Shown in pieces: positions 33,615 through 45,344 of a stretch of DNA of 64,000 nucleotides. Under the pieces are notes generated by a model, which was not told the origin of the DNA, did no database searches, and worked only from the letters and a program-made list of their open reading frames with translations. The DNA lies in the NCBI RefSeq assembly GCF_030272615.1, contig NC_081415.1, positions 373,779,009-373,843,008 on the forward strand, given 5' to 3'. Position numbers and translations under genes: made by a program. The DNA is from Cryptomeria japonica. Taxonomy: Eukaryota; Streptophyta; Pinopsida; Cupressales; Cupressaceae. Every line of letters starts with the position of its first letter. The first letter of the stretch is position 1.

Positions 33615-36600
33615 CTAATCAAAAAAAGTCTTATACTTGGTCCGAGCATCAGTGAGGGCGACTGAGAGTGAGTCCTTGAGACTTGCCATTAATGAGTTCT
33701 GTGCTTGAATATCAGATAAGAGTGATATCAAGCCATCAAGAGTGCTTCCCTCTTAGGTAGTTGATAAGCTTGTAGCTCGGTTGAGCTGCTCTTGGACTGA
33801 TGAGAGATGAGGAAGGAATAATGTTTGAAGGGTCATTATATCCATCCTAATTTTATGTTCTTCATTCCTCCGTTCTAACTGTTGAGCCATGAGCCGTTGT
33901 AGCTTTTTGTAAAAATTCTAAACTGAGTTAGGCTCAGTGGTCAACTTGGATGAGAGATCGGTGATCTCTTGCTCAATTGCATCAATTTTATTTTTGATGT
34001 CTTTAATAAATAAAGAAAATGTACACAATTTCTAGAATAAATAAAGAATGTGCTTGGGTTGAGGGGACAACTCAACAATGATTTTGACAAGTTTTACCTT
34101 GCCAACAACAATTGATTTTTGGACTTCCTCTATCATTTTTGCTGTGAGCTCTTTATCCTTGAGCTTGCTTAGGTATTCGGATGCATCAACTCCAGATGTT
34201 TCAATCTGATTAAGGAGTTCATCCAATTGAATATGGATGGCTGCATCGGTTGACATTGTTGCTAATGGTAGCATTTCTGTGAGTAGTGTCCTAACCTTTT
34301 GAAGTACCTTGTTCTTTTTCTGTATGGCTAGTTGTTTCTCCTATTTAACCTTTGCTTTGCATAGTTCACCAAATTCAGTGAGTGCTTGCCCTTTTAATTT
34401 GGAGATGTCGACATTTGGCAACATGATCGGTTTAGATAAGTCAAATTTAAAACCATGCTTTCTCACCTTTTTCTCTTTTCCTTTTGTCTGGGGCACTAAG
34501 ACAAGTGCTTGCGAGGCTTGCTGTCCCTCGGTAGGTTGCTCGGTAGATGCAACACTTTGCACTATTCCTGTAGCAGTTACAGTGTCTTTGGATGGCTCGG
34601 TGATAGGGATCTCTGCTGTAATATTTGATGTGCTTGTCTGTGCTTGAGACGATTGATCTTTTGTTGTGTCTGCTGCAACTTCAGACTTATTACTTGTATC
34701 TTCTGCAGCTTTAGATTTGTTACCTTCGGTAACTTGTTCGGTGTCCTTGGGAGCTTTGGTTGGGACTGTTGGCTTCACCAGCGGATAAGGCTAAACTTGT
34801 TCTAAGACTGATTCACTAGACACAAGTTTTGCATAAGTGGTGCCTTCAATCGTTTCTTGCTCTGGTGCAGCTTCGTCCATTACATCTTCATCAATTTGTA
34901 TTGTGTCAACCGGGTCTGGACCTTGCTCAGTGACATTTGGATCTTGCTCGGTGACATCAACAATTTCAATTTGAGATTGTTCACCGACATCCTTTTGTTT
35001 GAAGATCTCTTGCCACTTGGCCTTAGTCTCATTCTCCACATCAATATATAGCCCATTCATCAATTTTAAGGCTCTTTGTTTCACAAGAAATTTTGGATTG
35101 TATGTGGACAAATGCTCCTTGATTTCAGCTACGGACATGTCAGGAAATAAATGGACAAGACTTCTTTCTCTTATTTGTCTCTCTGAATCCATTGCATATT
35201 TCCATCTATTATCAATATGTGAGTAGAGTTCACTTGGAAGTGACTTTGCTAGTTCTAATGGTGCTAACCGAAACTTCAGAAGTGTACATATGACAACTTC
35301 TTCAATCTGTCATTTCTCATCATTGTTCCTAGACTCATACTTAACATATCTGAATCCTGCAAATCCACCGTATTCCTTAAGATTGGCACAAAATTATTCA
35401 ACACTGTGAATGTTTGCCTTTTCGCTCTTCACAATCTGGAATTTGTTAGCATCATCAGACTCTGTATCACTCGACTCTTTTGCCAAAATGAGTCTCCGAG
35501 TAGATTTCTTATAAGTCTTTGTTACCTTAGGAATGGTAACAGTCTTTTGTTTCTTGCTCGGTGATGCAGCTGATGCTCTGGTGTTGGGTCTCTTTGTTGG
35601 TGGAGTCGGCAGGGCCTTTGTTATGTCCCGTTTCTTTCTTTTTAGAACTTTTCCCTTTGGCAACTCTGTGCTCAATGTTATTGCAGCCTCCTATGCTTCT
35701 GATTCTTCCTCAATAATGGCAAGATTGCCTTTGACAGGTGTAGATGAGGATTCTTCTCCGAATTTCTCAGATAAAGCTTTTATCATCTTTGTAGCTTTCC
35801 TTGTAGCCTTAGGAACTACAATTCTCATTTTTACTTTCTCCTTCACCTCTTCATAGGTTCCATACCTTAGTTTAGTTGCATGCCTTGGCAATGATAGGTA
35901 GGCATCAATTTGTTACTATGTGATATCATAATCAATTTCATAACCCATTGGTTGCAACGACTGAATCCTTGGTTCAACAACATTTACATAGCAATAATCA
36001 GTGTCGACTTCAAAACATATATTGTCCTTGTATTTTTTGACCAGTTGTGGTGGGATCCTATACCTATTGTGCATTTTCTCTTGGAATTTGCTAAAGTAAT
36101 CATCCATGATATCATTAAAGTTATCTCCTAACTTCTTGATGTAATCATTAATTTGATGGGTGATAGGTCGGTGTAGCTCCCATACTACTTTACCGACTGA
36201 GGGAAAGATATTTTCAAAATAGAAAAACATACAGACAAGTAGTGAACCGAACTTGAGTTTGTTTGCCGAGTTGTTCTTCTTCGGCTTCCTTATTGTGTTC
36301 AGGTTCTCAAATAAGTTCTTTAGTAGCACTTCACATAAGTCTACTTTCATTCCCTTCTTTCCTATTTTGTAGGCCAGGTCCACTGTAGCACATGGTACAC
36401 TGTTTTCCCTTGCAGATTGGAAGAAATAGTAACCAATGACTCTGATTGCAAATTTTAGTTCAACATCAGTGACATTATTCAATTTTAGTCCTCGGTAATC
36501 GGATTCTACTCTGGTTAGACTGATTAGCTCCTTTTGTGATATCATTTTCTGTGCACGAGCATGATCGTAGATGGGATATCCGGTGATCAGGTGAATGACT

Positions 36601-36989
36601 TCCTTTGTGATCTTGAATGGTTTCTCTTGTAGCCACATGAAATCATCATGTACTCTGCTCAATACAAACTTAACCCATTGGGGTTTGAACACACGAGGAT
36701 AGACTAGGGCTTTAGTTAATCCCTTGATTATGATATGTTCAAATTTACTATCCAGTTTGCTGTCAGTGCACAGTTCATCATATGTGTCACTAATCTCTAC
36801 ATGACCGAGTTCCTCAACATGACACTTGGTAAAGAATCTGACATCTTCTACCAATAAGACTCGATCTAGGATGAGTGAAAATGCAGTTTTATCATCTAAT
36901 TCTGAGGTGACATTAGGAGTTAGGGAATACTTTAGAGATGGCTTCTCTACATTTTGGACAACTACAGGGTCTTAGATCTTGGGCGCCAT
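33615..36989 (-). pseudogene. Element C ORF2: large pol-less protein, in-frame stops only
   Basis: From ATG at 36989 (MAPKI) to TAG at 33615-33617, one reading frame of 1,124 codons with no frameshift but about eleven stops. N-terminal third: VRFFTKCHVEELGHVEISD, FKITKEVIHLITGYPIYDHA, LKFGSLLVCMFFYFENIF and RYRIPPQLVKKYKDN. Middle: basic, low complexity (KRKKRDITKALPTPPTKR) and Thr/Glu-rich with repeated TEQ. C-terminal third: helical, e.g. LDELLNQIETSGVDASEYLS and KKLQRLMAQQLERRNEEHKI. Most stops are TAG/TAA where Gln is plausible, fitting C-to-T decay of one intact ancestor. Function unknown; architecture matches I, F and J. Confidence 0.75.
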
Positions 36990-37514
36990 GGTAGATCTTG
37001 AGTAAAATTCGACAAGTTATCCTTAGGGTTTACAAGTGACTTACTCTTCACACTCGGTAGACACTAGCAATTTGACTAGATCAGAAACCAACTAAATAGT
37101 GTGAATAGATTGATGTAAATACCTTGAAATTCACTCTGAATGAAGTTTGGTTGCTTTGATTCGCTCTGCTCTTCTTCTCGAAAACTTGGGTGAATGATAA
37201 TGATCGTGAAAACACTTTTAAGTACTCAAAAATACCTTATTGGTCTCCGTGCAAGTTAGGTCAAGATATTAAATGCACTCGGTTCACCTTTTATTGATTT
37301 GCTTCATTTTCTGCTTTCACTGAGTATCCAACTTTGCTTTGTTAACCGACTTGACAGGTTTCCTGTATACACTGACTTGATAGGTTTCCTGTATAGTATG
37401 CAAACTTTTCTAATTACATCTTAACTATGTAGATTTTGAATTCTACTCATAATAAAATAGGAACTGTTATGATTTAACTTTTGAAGAATGCAGTCCCTTC
37501 ATACCTTTTCTTGT
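36990..37514 (-). other. Spacer between ORF1 and ORF2 of C
   Basis: 525 bp, AT-rich, no ORF. It is long for a retroelement, so ORF2 would need its own promoter, splicing or internal initiation. No TATA box stands out. Confidence 0.5.
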
Positions 37515-38867
37515 CTAATTTGAAATAGGTGCACCTAACTTGGTAGGTAAGGTGCTTTCTTCATCAGACATAATTTCTTTCTTTTTCCAAATCATCTTGA
37601 ATTTTTCTTTTATCTCCTCAGTGTCTCTTCTCAGTTGATCTCTGCAATCTCCAGCTAAATGTCCAGCTTTGTGATAATGAAAACATGCCATATCGAGATT
37701 TCTCCATGATCTTCGGTTGTTCATTCAAAACCTTATAAAACAGTTGGCATTTATATGTCCATATCTTCCACAACATTCGCACCATATCCTTGTATTGTAA
37801 TCCCATGGTATTGCTGCATATTGTCGGTAAGAATCTGTGTGAGTTCGGTAACCTCTAGTGTTTGCTCGGTGTGGATACTTCATGTAGTTCTTTTGCTTAA
37901 ACCAACACTTCTCGGTACTATGTCCATATCTATTGCAGTTTTTACAAAACCCTTTGAATTTTGCCTTCTGATGGTTGTTAACAGACTTTATCCTACATTG
38001 ATTAGGTATGTGACCATATTTTTTGCAATTATAATAGTATCCATTGGACTTAGAGATATTTGGTTGCTTACCTTTTCTGATCTGGCATATGTTGGCAGTA
38101 TGACCTTGATTTCCACAGTAGTAGCAAATAGGCTTCTTCCTTTTGATGTTATTTCTTTTTCTAGCTTGTTTTGATGATTCTCCTCTCTCGGTAGTATTAA
38201 TTCCTTTCTTGGTAGAGTCTTTTCCTTTGTAACCGAGTCCTCCATCTTTGTAGAGTCTTCTTGTATTCAGTTGCTCATCCAACATATTTGATGCTTCATA
38301 ACTTTTCTCCAATGATTCTTTGGATTTCTTTTCTATCTCAAGTTCACTAGTCAACCTTGATACTTCAAGTTTCAATGATTGATTTTCATCATTCTTCAGA
38401 ATTGTTTCATGATGAGCATAACCTAGTTGATCTATCATATTTTGTTGAATACTAGTTAACCTTATGATTTCATCATCCTTATCAGATTCTAGAGCTTCAA
38501 GTTGTTGTTTCTCTCTTTGTAAATCTCTTGCTTTATCCTCAGCTCTCCTTAATGCATCTAGATTTTCAGTCATTTGTGTACTGAAATGTTCATGTTCTCT
38601 TTTCATTTCTTTTAGTTGATCAGCCAATGCTTTGTTCTTTTCTTTCAACATTCCAATCATTTCTTCGGTTTCTTCAGATATACTATTCTCAGATGATGTC
38701 TCGATTTGTTCCACTAGCTCTTGAGAATCCTGCAAGTCATCAGATAATCTTCTCCTTACTTTCAGAGATTTTTGCATTTGCCTCTGTATGTCTACAATCA
38801 CTTGATTTACATTATCCAGCTCTTCTTGAAGATGCACAATCTTCCAAGATTGTTTGTAGCCTTCCAT
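37515..38867 (-). pseudogene. Element C ORF1: coiled-coil gag-like protein with five zinc knuckles
   Basis: ATG at 38867 (MEGYKQSW), 49 nt below the primer-binding site. Residues about 10-195 are a long coiled coil (for example QREKQQLEALESDKDDEII). A basic linker (KQARKRNNIKRKKP) leads to CCHC knuckles: CYYCGNQGHTANIC (248-261), YYNCKKYGHIPNQC (first Cys lost), CKNCNRYGHSTEKC (308-321) and CECCGRYGHINANC (363-376). A TGA follows residue 380 (CGA-to-TGA likely); beyond it the same frame runs 69 codons with a fifth knuckle, CFHYHKAGHLAGDC (second Cys lost). Multiple knuckles of this type occur in plant copia gag, so it is probably the nucleic-acid-binding gag. An open frame extends upstream into the LTR but starts outside the internal region. 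Confidence 0.85.
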
Positions 38868-38915
38868 TGCTAAGATATTTCTCTTTAGGTGGTTAAACCC
38901 TTTTCCAAGATTCAA

Positions 38916-38927
38916 GCTCTGATACCA
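38916..38927 (-). other. Primer-binding site of element C (tRNA-iMet type)
   Basis: GCTCTGATACCA on the plus strand, i.e. TGGTATCAGAGC on the coding strand, two bases from the 5' LTR at 38930. Confidence 0.95.
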
Positions 38928-38929
38928 AT

Positions 38930-40062
38930 TGTTAGGCCCAATATCGAAAGCTAATGTACTGAGAGGGGAGGGGTGAATTAGTACTCCAAAACTTTTCTCG
39001 TGTAATAACCTTACTGTTATGCATAAACAAAATAGTTCAGTAACATAAAATAAAACTATAATCAACATATAACAATCATACATGATTCACTCCATAACAC
39101 ATATATTTTGGTCATGTAGAAACTCTTGGTTAGAGAGAAAAACTACGGCGGGGATGGCACCCACAACTTCACTACTGCAATAACAAAGAATGCTCGGTTA
39201 GAGCTACATTTAGCTATTTCTGATAGCTTACCCTATTAGGAGTATTAAGATCAGTTAGATCTACCTTACTAAAGGATTTTTACAACACTATATAAGTGTA
39301 GCACCTGGTTAAAGGATTTACAATTTATAGACTTGGTTAGAGTCTTTTACCCTATTAAAGGTTTCTCTTACAACTTCAAAATATTACAATATAATCATTA
39401 CAAATATCTACAACTTTACATCTGAAATGCTAAAGCAGATTCTATGTGCTCTGAATAAGATTACCTAGCTTGTAGCATACCTCGGTAACCCATAATGAAA
39501 CTCGGTAAACCCTTCTGTTTACTCTGTTCTTTGACTGTTCACTGATAACCTTCTCGGTGACCTCTATGTGTCTCTGTAACAGTCTTCCTTCATGCATATA
39601 CACTGCTATCTCATTGCATCTCTTATCACATCATATCATGTCATATATCTAACCCTAGAATCATGTTGTATATATAGATCTCTTACAACGGTGATCTGAT
39701 TCACAATCTCATAGGTTAGATTGGCCTTGTAATCATACACAATCTCATAGTGCAATTTCCAATGCAAAAATGGTTAGATGTGCCTCGATCTTGTAACACG
39801 TTTTCATGTGCATGTCTAGGTTCAATGTATCTAGTAAAACATTTCACTCGGTGAGTTAACTTTACCACTCGGTAGCCATGAACCTTTACTCGGTAAACAG
39901 CTCAGTGAATAATGTGTTCTGTGACTGCTTTCTTTAGTAACCGACTAGACTATTCATACCGACTTCTCTATGTGTACCGACTGCATGATTCGGTAATACT
40001 AATTGACTAGATATAGTATGACTTTGGATATGAAACTAATGGCAATTTGATAAGTAGTAACA
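38930..40062 (-). repeat. 5' LTR of element C
   Basis: 1133 bp, TG...CA, with TATATATAG at 39669-39677. It lacks 48 bp found in the other LTR near 32820-32870. TCGGT words at 39488 and 39508 are mutated in the 3' copy (TCAGT), so this copy keeps more CpG. Confidence 0.93.
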
Positions 40063-42532
40063 GGTTTTATTGTGCATGAGTGAGAATTAGTCAAATGTTG
40101 GGGAAGGATGGAATGTGTTTTCTCTTGGCAAGAGAAATCAAACAATTACAAATGCATTGGCTAAGGATAACGCCTTATAAAAAGCATGAATAGGCCCAAA
40201 GAAGAAAATGACTAGTTTGCACAATTGAAGACACGCATCAAGCATAAAACCTAGGCTAGAAAGTGGAAACCATCCAATGGGGCATCTTGCACAAAGTGAT
40301 ACCTTAAAAAAGAAGATAGATAGAGATTCTGGTACCACTAGCTCCCCTCCACAACACTCACTTCTCGAACGTATGATATTATCTTACCTTGAAGATCCAA
40401 AGATATTTTAACCGAGGGATTCCTATCTCATCTTGAATGGGTACATGAGAGGTTACTTTGGGGTATGATCCACACTCCCTAGACCAAAAAATGTGGGATT
40501 TTGGTTACTACAACAAGGTTCTTAGTTATTTTCCAATGGGTCTATTTCAATAATGAATCCGTGAAGCAAGCCACTTAAGGCTCTAACTGAGCTTATCGGT
40601 GTAGAGAAGGCCTCCAGATACATCAAATTCACTCAACACTTCAGCCATTTGAACAGGATTTTATATAGAAGATCGAAAACACACTACTCAAGATCATGTC
40701 GAGAGAGTCAATATCCTCGACATGTCCCAATTCGAGATACCCTTGTGAGGTGATGGAATCCCTAATCTAGAATAGCCCTCAACTACAAAAAGAAATAAAA
40801 AGTGGGCATTATCAATCACCTTTCTTGTCACCCAAGTTACACAAAGGCGAGGGGAGAGGATAATAGGTGTGATGGTGGGTCCACCCCACACAAGTGAAAA
40901 TGCACAAAACATGGTAGACAATGGTTCTTTTTAGTCCCACATATAAATTTTTTTCTAATCTAGAATGCAAGGAAAATAAACTAAACTAGTGGAAAAAAGA
41001 GTCTTCAACGTGTTGCAACAAAAACATTAGTAGTCTAATAGAAACAATTTTGGACAAATGTGAGAAGCTATAAAAACTCAAATTTGATCAGTAACAAAAA
41101 GTTCCTAACTACCTCGACGCAAACTCCGAAGTACAGGTGTAGACGTTGAACCTCTGTGTAGGTGCCAAAGTAGGGTATGAGCCTAAAACAAAAAATGAGA
41201 GTGCGGGAAAAATTAAAAATTAAAAATTTGGAAAACTGGAGGGGAAAAAATTAACTTGTAGAGATGTCAAAGTACAACGCAGATGGTAGCATCTGTAGAG
41301 ACGACAAAAAAGGTGCTCTGCAAAAGACCGTTAGGCGAAGAAAATTTGAAAATTTGAATTTTAAATAGAAAGGGAAAAATGGTTCGACAGAGGCACCGTT
41401 CCACAACGCAGACATCAAATGTCTATGCACACACTGGAGCGCTAATTCTCAAAAAAATTACCTAATTAGCCTAAGAAATCTATATTTTTTGCTAAAAACC
41501 TGAATGTTAGGTGAATAAAAAATACTAATCTAACTTCTTTTTGTGATTTTTAACTTATCTTCTTATGTTTTTATATTTTTTATTTATGAAAAATGAGATA
41601 AATTGCAAAGAAACTGTTGGAAAGACAAAAAATGAAGACGCCAATATAGGAAATGCAAATGCCAATCGAGAACTTGTAGAAAAATAGTGAGCAATAAAAT
41701 TTAAATTAAAAACAAAGATGGTGATTTGGCTACGCACAAATGTTGATACGATAGAGTGGAGACACTAAAGTGTATTTTGATGCATCGATCCATCAACCTA
41801 CGATAAAAACACTTCAAATCCACAAAAAAGATTAGTAACTAGGGACGTGGGTCCCACTAGGCATGCCAAAATGGAGGATAGGAAAAGTGTTAGTCCATTC
41901 AAATGCATAAAATAAACATAAAACACTAAATAGAACAATAAACATGCAAATTAAATAGCTATACCTTCCTTCTCCTTTGGATTGGACCTTTGATGAAGTG
42001 AAGATGCGCCCTTTCTCCACTTGTTTTGGATTGGTCCTTGGATTGAGGTGTGGAATTCTCTCCACTACACAACAACAATATAGAGTGGTGGCTTGATGGA
42101 ATGATGGATGATAATGGCTAAGTATGGAGGGATTTGACTATAATAGGGATGCTAAAGGGAGATTTATAAACTCAAAAGGAAAACATAATATTGCACAAAG
42201 ATGAGATATGGAAATGAGGGGAAGAGACTCAAATTTATAGATTGGAGGAGGCCAAAATGGAGGGCCAAGATTGATTTGAAATGGAGGGTGGAGATTGAAG
42301 GAAAGTGATGGGAAGGATTGACAGGACAAGGTGTGGAGACCAAGAGATTTACCATAAAGGCATTTCTTGTCTCCACACTCCTCAAGGTGCATGAGGAAGA
42401 GATCCCTAGGCACATTGGAGGAATAAACAAGAATTAAAAATTCCTTGGGAAGGGATAGGGAATAAAAATTCCCAAATATAAGATTGCACATAAGGAATAA
42501 AGGAGAAAGGAATTAAAAAATTCCTTGGGAAG
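40063..42532. other. 2.5 kb without a recognisable gene
   Basis: Lies between C and D and is probably more of the older sequence that both elements entered. AT-rich, with a loose repeat of GTAGAGACG/CAACGCAGA words at about 41130-41440. The open stretches at 42138-42491 are short and without domain content. TGGTACCAGAATC on the minus strand near 40333 resembles an iMet primer site weakly, but no LTR edge adjoins it. Confidence 0.5.
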
Positions 42533-43360
42533 TGAAGCAATCACTAGTGAGGAGGGACCTCAAAGAGATCAATCCGGACCGGTCAGCAAGAGTAACATAA
42601 TGAAAACACAAAGATATGATGGAGGTAATGCAGAACAGATTATTTTATTTCATGAATATTTATTACAACCAACTGATAACAATTGGGTTACAACATAACC
42701 GACTCACAAGCTGGGTAGAACATACAAAATAGGTCACAATCGGGACCTTGAATCTTAAGATCTATCTTCTACGCACAGTCTCGCTACTTTCTATGCATAG
42801 TCTCGCTACTTGATTCTTTGATTGATTACATTCTAATCCACAATTACAATTATATATACAACCTAGAGGATCCAGTCAGCCCAAAAAGGGATAAAAATCT
42901 GAAGAACAAGACCTAACGTGTAAAATCAACAAGGTCGGCCTCCGCCAAGAGATTCCTTCTGGAAAATCTAAAGGATCGAGTATAGATTGTAGGAAATGGT
43001 TGGCCACATGATAAGGAAAATCAGAATCAATGCCCAAGGCTCTACAAGCTTCGGAAGGGGTTCCGGTAGATCACAAAAATAGGTCTAGGCAACCGGTAAC
43101 AAGAAACTGTCAACTGGTAACAAGAAATTGTCAAGGAAACCAATAACGATATCTTGTTAAAAAATGATCCAAATGCGATGTGGTTTGGAAATAAGAAAGA
43201 TGATCAAGTCTTCAAGTATAATCCAACTCCATAAGATCCGGTGAGACAAAATCGAGACACGCAAAAAGAAATGCTGGAACTGCAAACAAAAAGCAAAATA
43301 GAAAGGAAAATGTTTTTGGTTGATGCAAGATTTTTATGAACTAAGGATGCTCCTGCATCA
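42533..43360 (-). repeat. 3' LTR of element D
   Basis: 828 bp, direct repeat of 53789-54591. The coding strand starts TGATGCAGGAGCATCC. TATATATA at 42853-42860 is a likely TATA box, about 500 bp from the LTR start. Confidence 0.93.
42853..42860 (-). promoter_or_regulatory. TATA box in LTR of D
   Basis: GTATATATAATTG on the coding strand; conserved in the partner LTR at about 54085-54092. Confidence 0.5.
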
Positions 43361-43391
43361 AACATCCAAGGTTATTGAAAAAGTGAGCCTC

Positions 43392-43880
43392 TCACTTTGC
43401 TGGGGTTAGAGGAAAACCAAGGTGGTGTACCTCTTCCTGAGAAATCCAATATGAATCTTCAATTGGTTTGTCCTTCCACTTCACAAGATACTCCTTATAC
43501 TGACTACTCTGGGTACTACGCCCAATCCTACTATCAAAAATGTCTTCAATCTGATTTGGTTCCTTCCAGGGCAATTATTTCTCCAAGTTTGCAATACTAT
43601 CCTCATTTAATTTTGGTTCATGATACTCATGAAAACCTGCAATATTAAATAGAGGTGAAATACTCAGATTATCCGGTAACTCCATTTCATATGCATTTCC
43701 AGAATTGAACTTCCTCAAAATCCTACAAGGTCCAAACTTTTTCATTTGCAATTTGTTATAAGTTCCAATAGGGAATCTCTCTTTTCTTAGATATACCATC
43801 ACATCATTGCCAACTTCAAATTCCTTATGTCTCCTCTTCTCATATGCCTTCTCCTTAAACTTGTTGTTCATGTCGTCCAA
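43392..43880 (-). pseudogene. Integrase C-terminus and chromodomain of element D
   Basis: 43575-43880 is the post-core integrase region (EVGNDVMVYLRKERFPIGTY, GPCRILRKFNSGNAYEMELP). After one stop, 43392-43574 is a chromodomain: IEDIFDSRIGRS, YKEYLVKWKDKPIEDSYW. Chromodomains direct chromovirus insertion to marked chromatin (family knowledge). The aromatic cage is only partly recognisable (Tyr and Trp in YLVKW and SYW). Confidence 0.88.
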
Positions 43881-43892
43881 ATGTTGCTTATT

Positions 43893-44700
43893 CTAAATAT
43901 GCAAGGCTGCCATGTGTTCTACAAATTCTTCTACTTCTAAACTTCTCTGGTCTTCACTGCTAATGTATCTCAATTCTAATATACCTCTAGGATGCACTCT
44001 GGTAACAATCTCAAAAGGTGTTCTTCCGGTACTCCTATTTACTAAATTGTTGTAGGCAAACTCTGCTTGTGCAAGGATCAAATCCCAACTTCCGATTTTA
44101 TCTCCAACTAAACATCTCAAAAAATTTCCCAAGCTCTGATTAACTACTTCTGTCTGTCCATCGGTCTATGGATGAAAAGTATAACTGAACTTCAAATCTG
44201 TCTTCATCTTCTTCCAACGTGTTCTCCAAAAATAGCCAACAAACTTAGTGTCTCTGTCTGAAACTATGCTCTTAGGTAATCTATGCAATCTCACTACTTC
44301 CTTAAAAAATAGGTCTGCTACATGTAATGCATCTGATGTCTTCTTAGAAGGTATGAAATGAGCCATCTTTGAGAATCTATCCACTACCACAAATATAGAC
44401 TCATTCCCTCTCGGTGTTTTAGGCAATCCAAGTACAAAATCCATGCTTATATCCTCCCAAGGTCTTACCGGTATTGTCAAAGGTTTATACAATCCCACAT
44501 TCTAACTACTACCCTTTGCAACTTGACAAACTCTAAAACTTTGCACATCTCTTAACATCCTTATGAATCTAGGGCCAAAAGTATTGCTCACTCACCAAAG
44601 CTACTATTTTGTCAATACCAAAATGTCCAACTAATCCTCCACTGTGTTTCTCCTTTATGAGATTCTCCCTCATAGAACTCTTAGGTATCCACAACTGAAC
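43893..44700 (-). pseudogene. Integrase zinc finger and catalytic core of element D
   Basis: HHCC finger start KEKHSGGLVGHFGIDKI lies just upstream (about 44600-44670), then [11 protein letters not shown] (first Asp), [15 protein letters not shown] (second Asp) and TDGQTEVVNQSLG (Glu). An in-frame stop replaces the Gln before TDGQTE. All three catalytic acids are still present, unlike element A. Confidence 0.9.
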
Positions 44701-45344
44701 TCCTCTAAATAACACCCCATCTTGAATGAAGTAGTCCAACCACTTTCTTCTATCTACCATAACCAGTTGTCTACATGATTTCCAAGGTTTTGCAAAATTT
44801 GGGTCATCATGATACAAAGTCTTCAATTCCTCAAATCCTAATATTGCCACTCTCATCTCTGTCAGCAAATTCCTTCTCCTACTCAATGCATCTACAACTT
44901 TGTTAGATTTTCCACTTCTATGCTTCAACACAAAGGTGCAACTTTGCAAGAATTCTACCCATCTCATATGTCTCTGATTCAACTTACCCTGACTGTTCAA
45001 ATACTACAAAGCTTGATGATCTGTATACAACACAAACTCCTTAGGCAATACGTAATGTCTCCATTTCTTCAAGGATTGAACTATGGCATAAAACTCTTGA
45101 TCATACAATAAATATCTCCTCTGGGCATCATTCAATTTCTCACTGAAATAAGCTACTGCTCTCCCTTCTTGACTCAAGACTACTCCTATTGTTGTTCCAC
45201 TTGCATCACAATCCACTTGAAATACTTTATTGAAATATTACAAAGCTAACCCAAGCTGCTAAGTCACTTTTTGCTTCAACAGTTCAAAACTTTTGTTTGC
45301 TCTGGTGGTCCACTTGAATTCCTTCTGATCTCCCCTCATGGTCT
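44701..45344 (-). pseudogene. RNase H of element D and junction to insertion K
   Basis: Motifs [43 protein letters not shown] and KSNKVVDALSRR, all with their acidic residues, so a canonical gypsy RNase H. The reverse-transcriptase thumb end (MRGDQKEFKWT) joins in frame to MTET at 51590 across K once one GGTCT copy is removed. Confidence 0.9.

Larger units (their letters stand above)
32042..40062 (-). mobile_element. Element C: copia-like LTR retrotransposon without pol, two ORFs
   Basis: LTRs 32042-33221 (1180 bp) and 38930-40062 (1133 bp; a 48-bp difference plus about 5% substitutions in the first 270 bp). They start TGTTAGG and end GTAACA, flanked by GGTTTT (32036-32041, 40063-40068), i.e. 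a 5-bp duplication plus one shared T. iMet primer-binding site and purine tract GGGGAGAT set minus orientation; that tract next to TGTTA is typical of plant copia elements. The interior has ORF1 (coiled coil and zinc knuckles) and ORF2 (1,124 codons). No integrase, reverse transcriptase or RNase H is present. Confidence 0.93.

Noticed and set aside
33342-33655. Plus-strand Cys/Leu-rich ORFs
   Set aside because: Antisense to the 3' untranslated region and end of ORF2 of C; hydrophobic composition follows from pyrimidine-rich strand.
40325-40350. TGGTACCAGAATC as a primer-binding site for element E
   Set aside because: No LTR edge (TG/CA) adjoins it and only part matches a tRNA-Met site.
42138-42491. 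Two overlapping minus-strand ORFs of 88-117 codons
   Set aside because: Different frames over the same biased sequence, no domain-like pattern, no neighbouring coding context.
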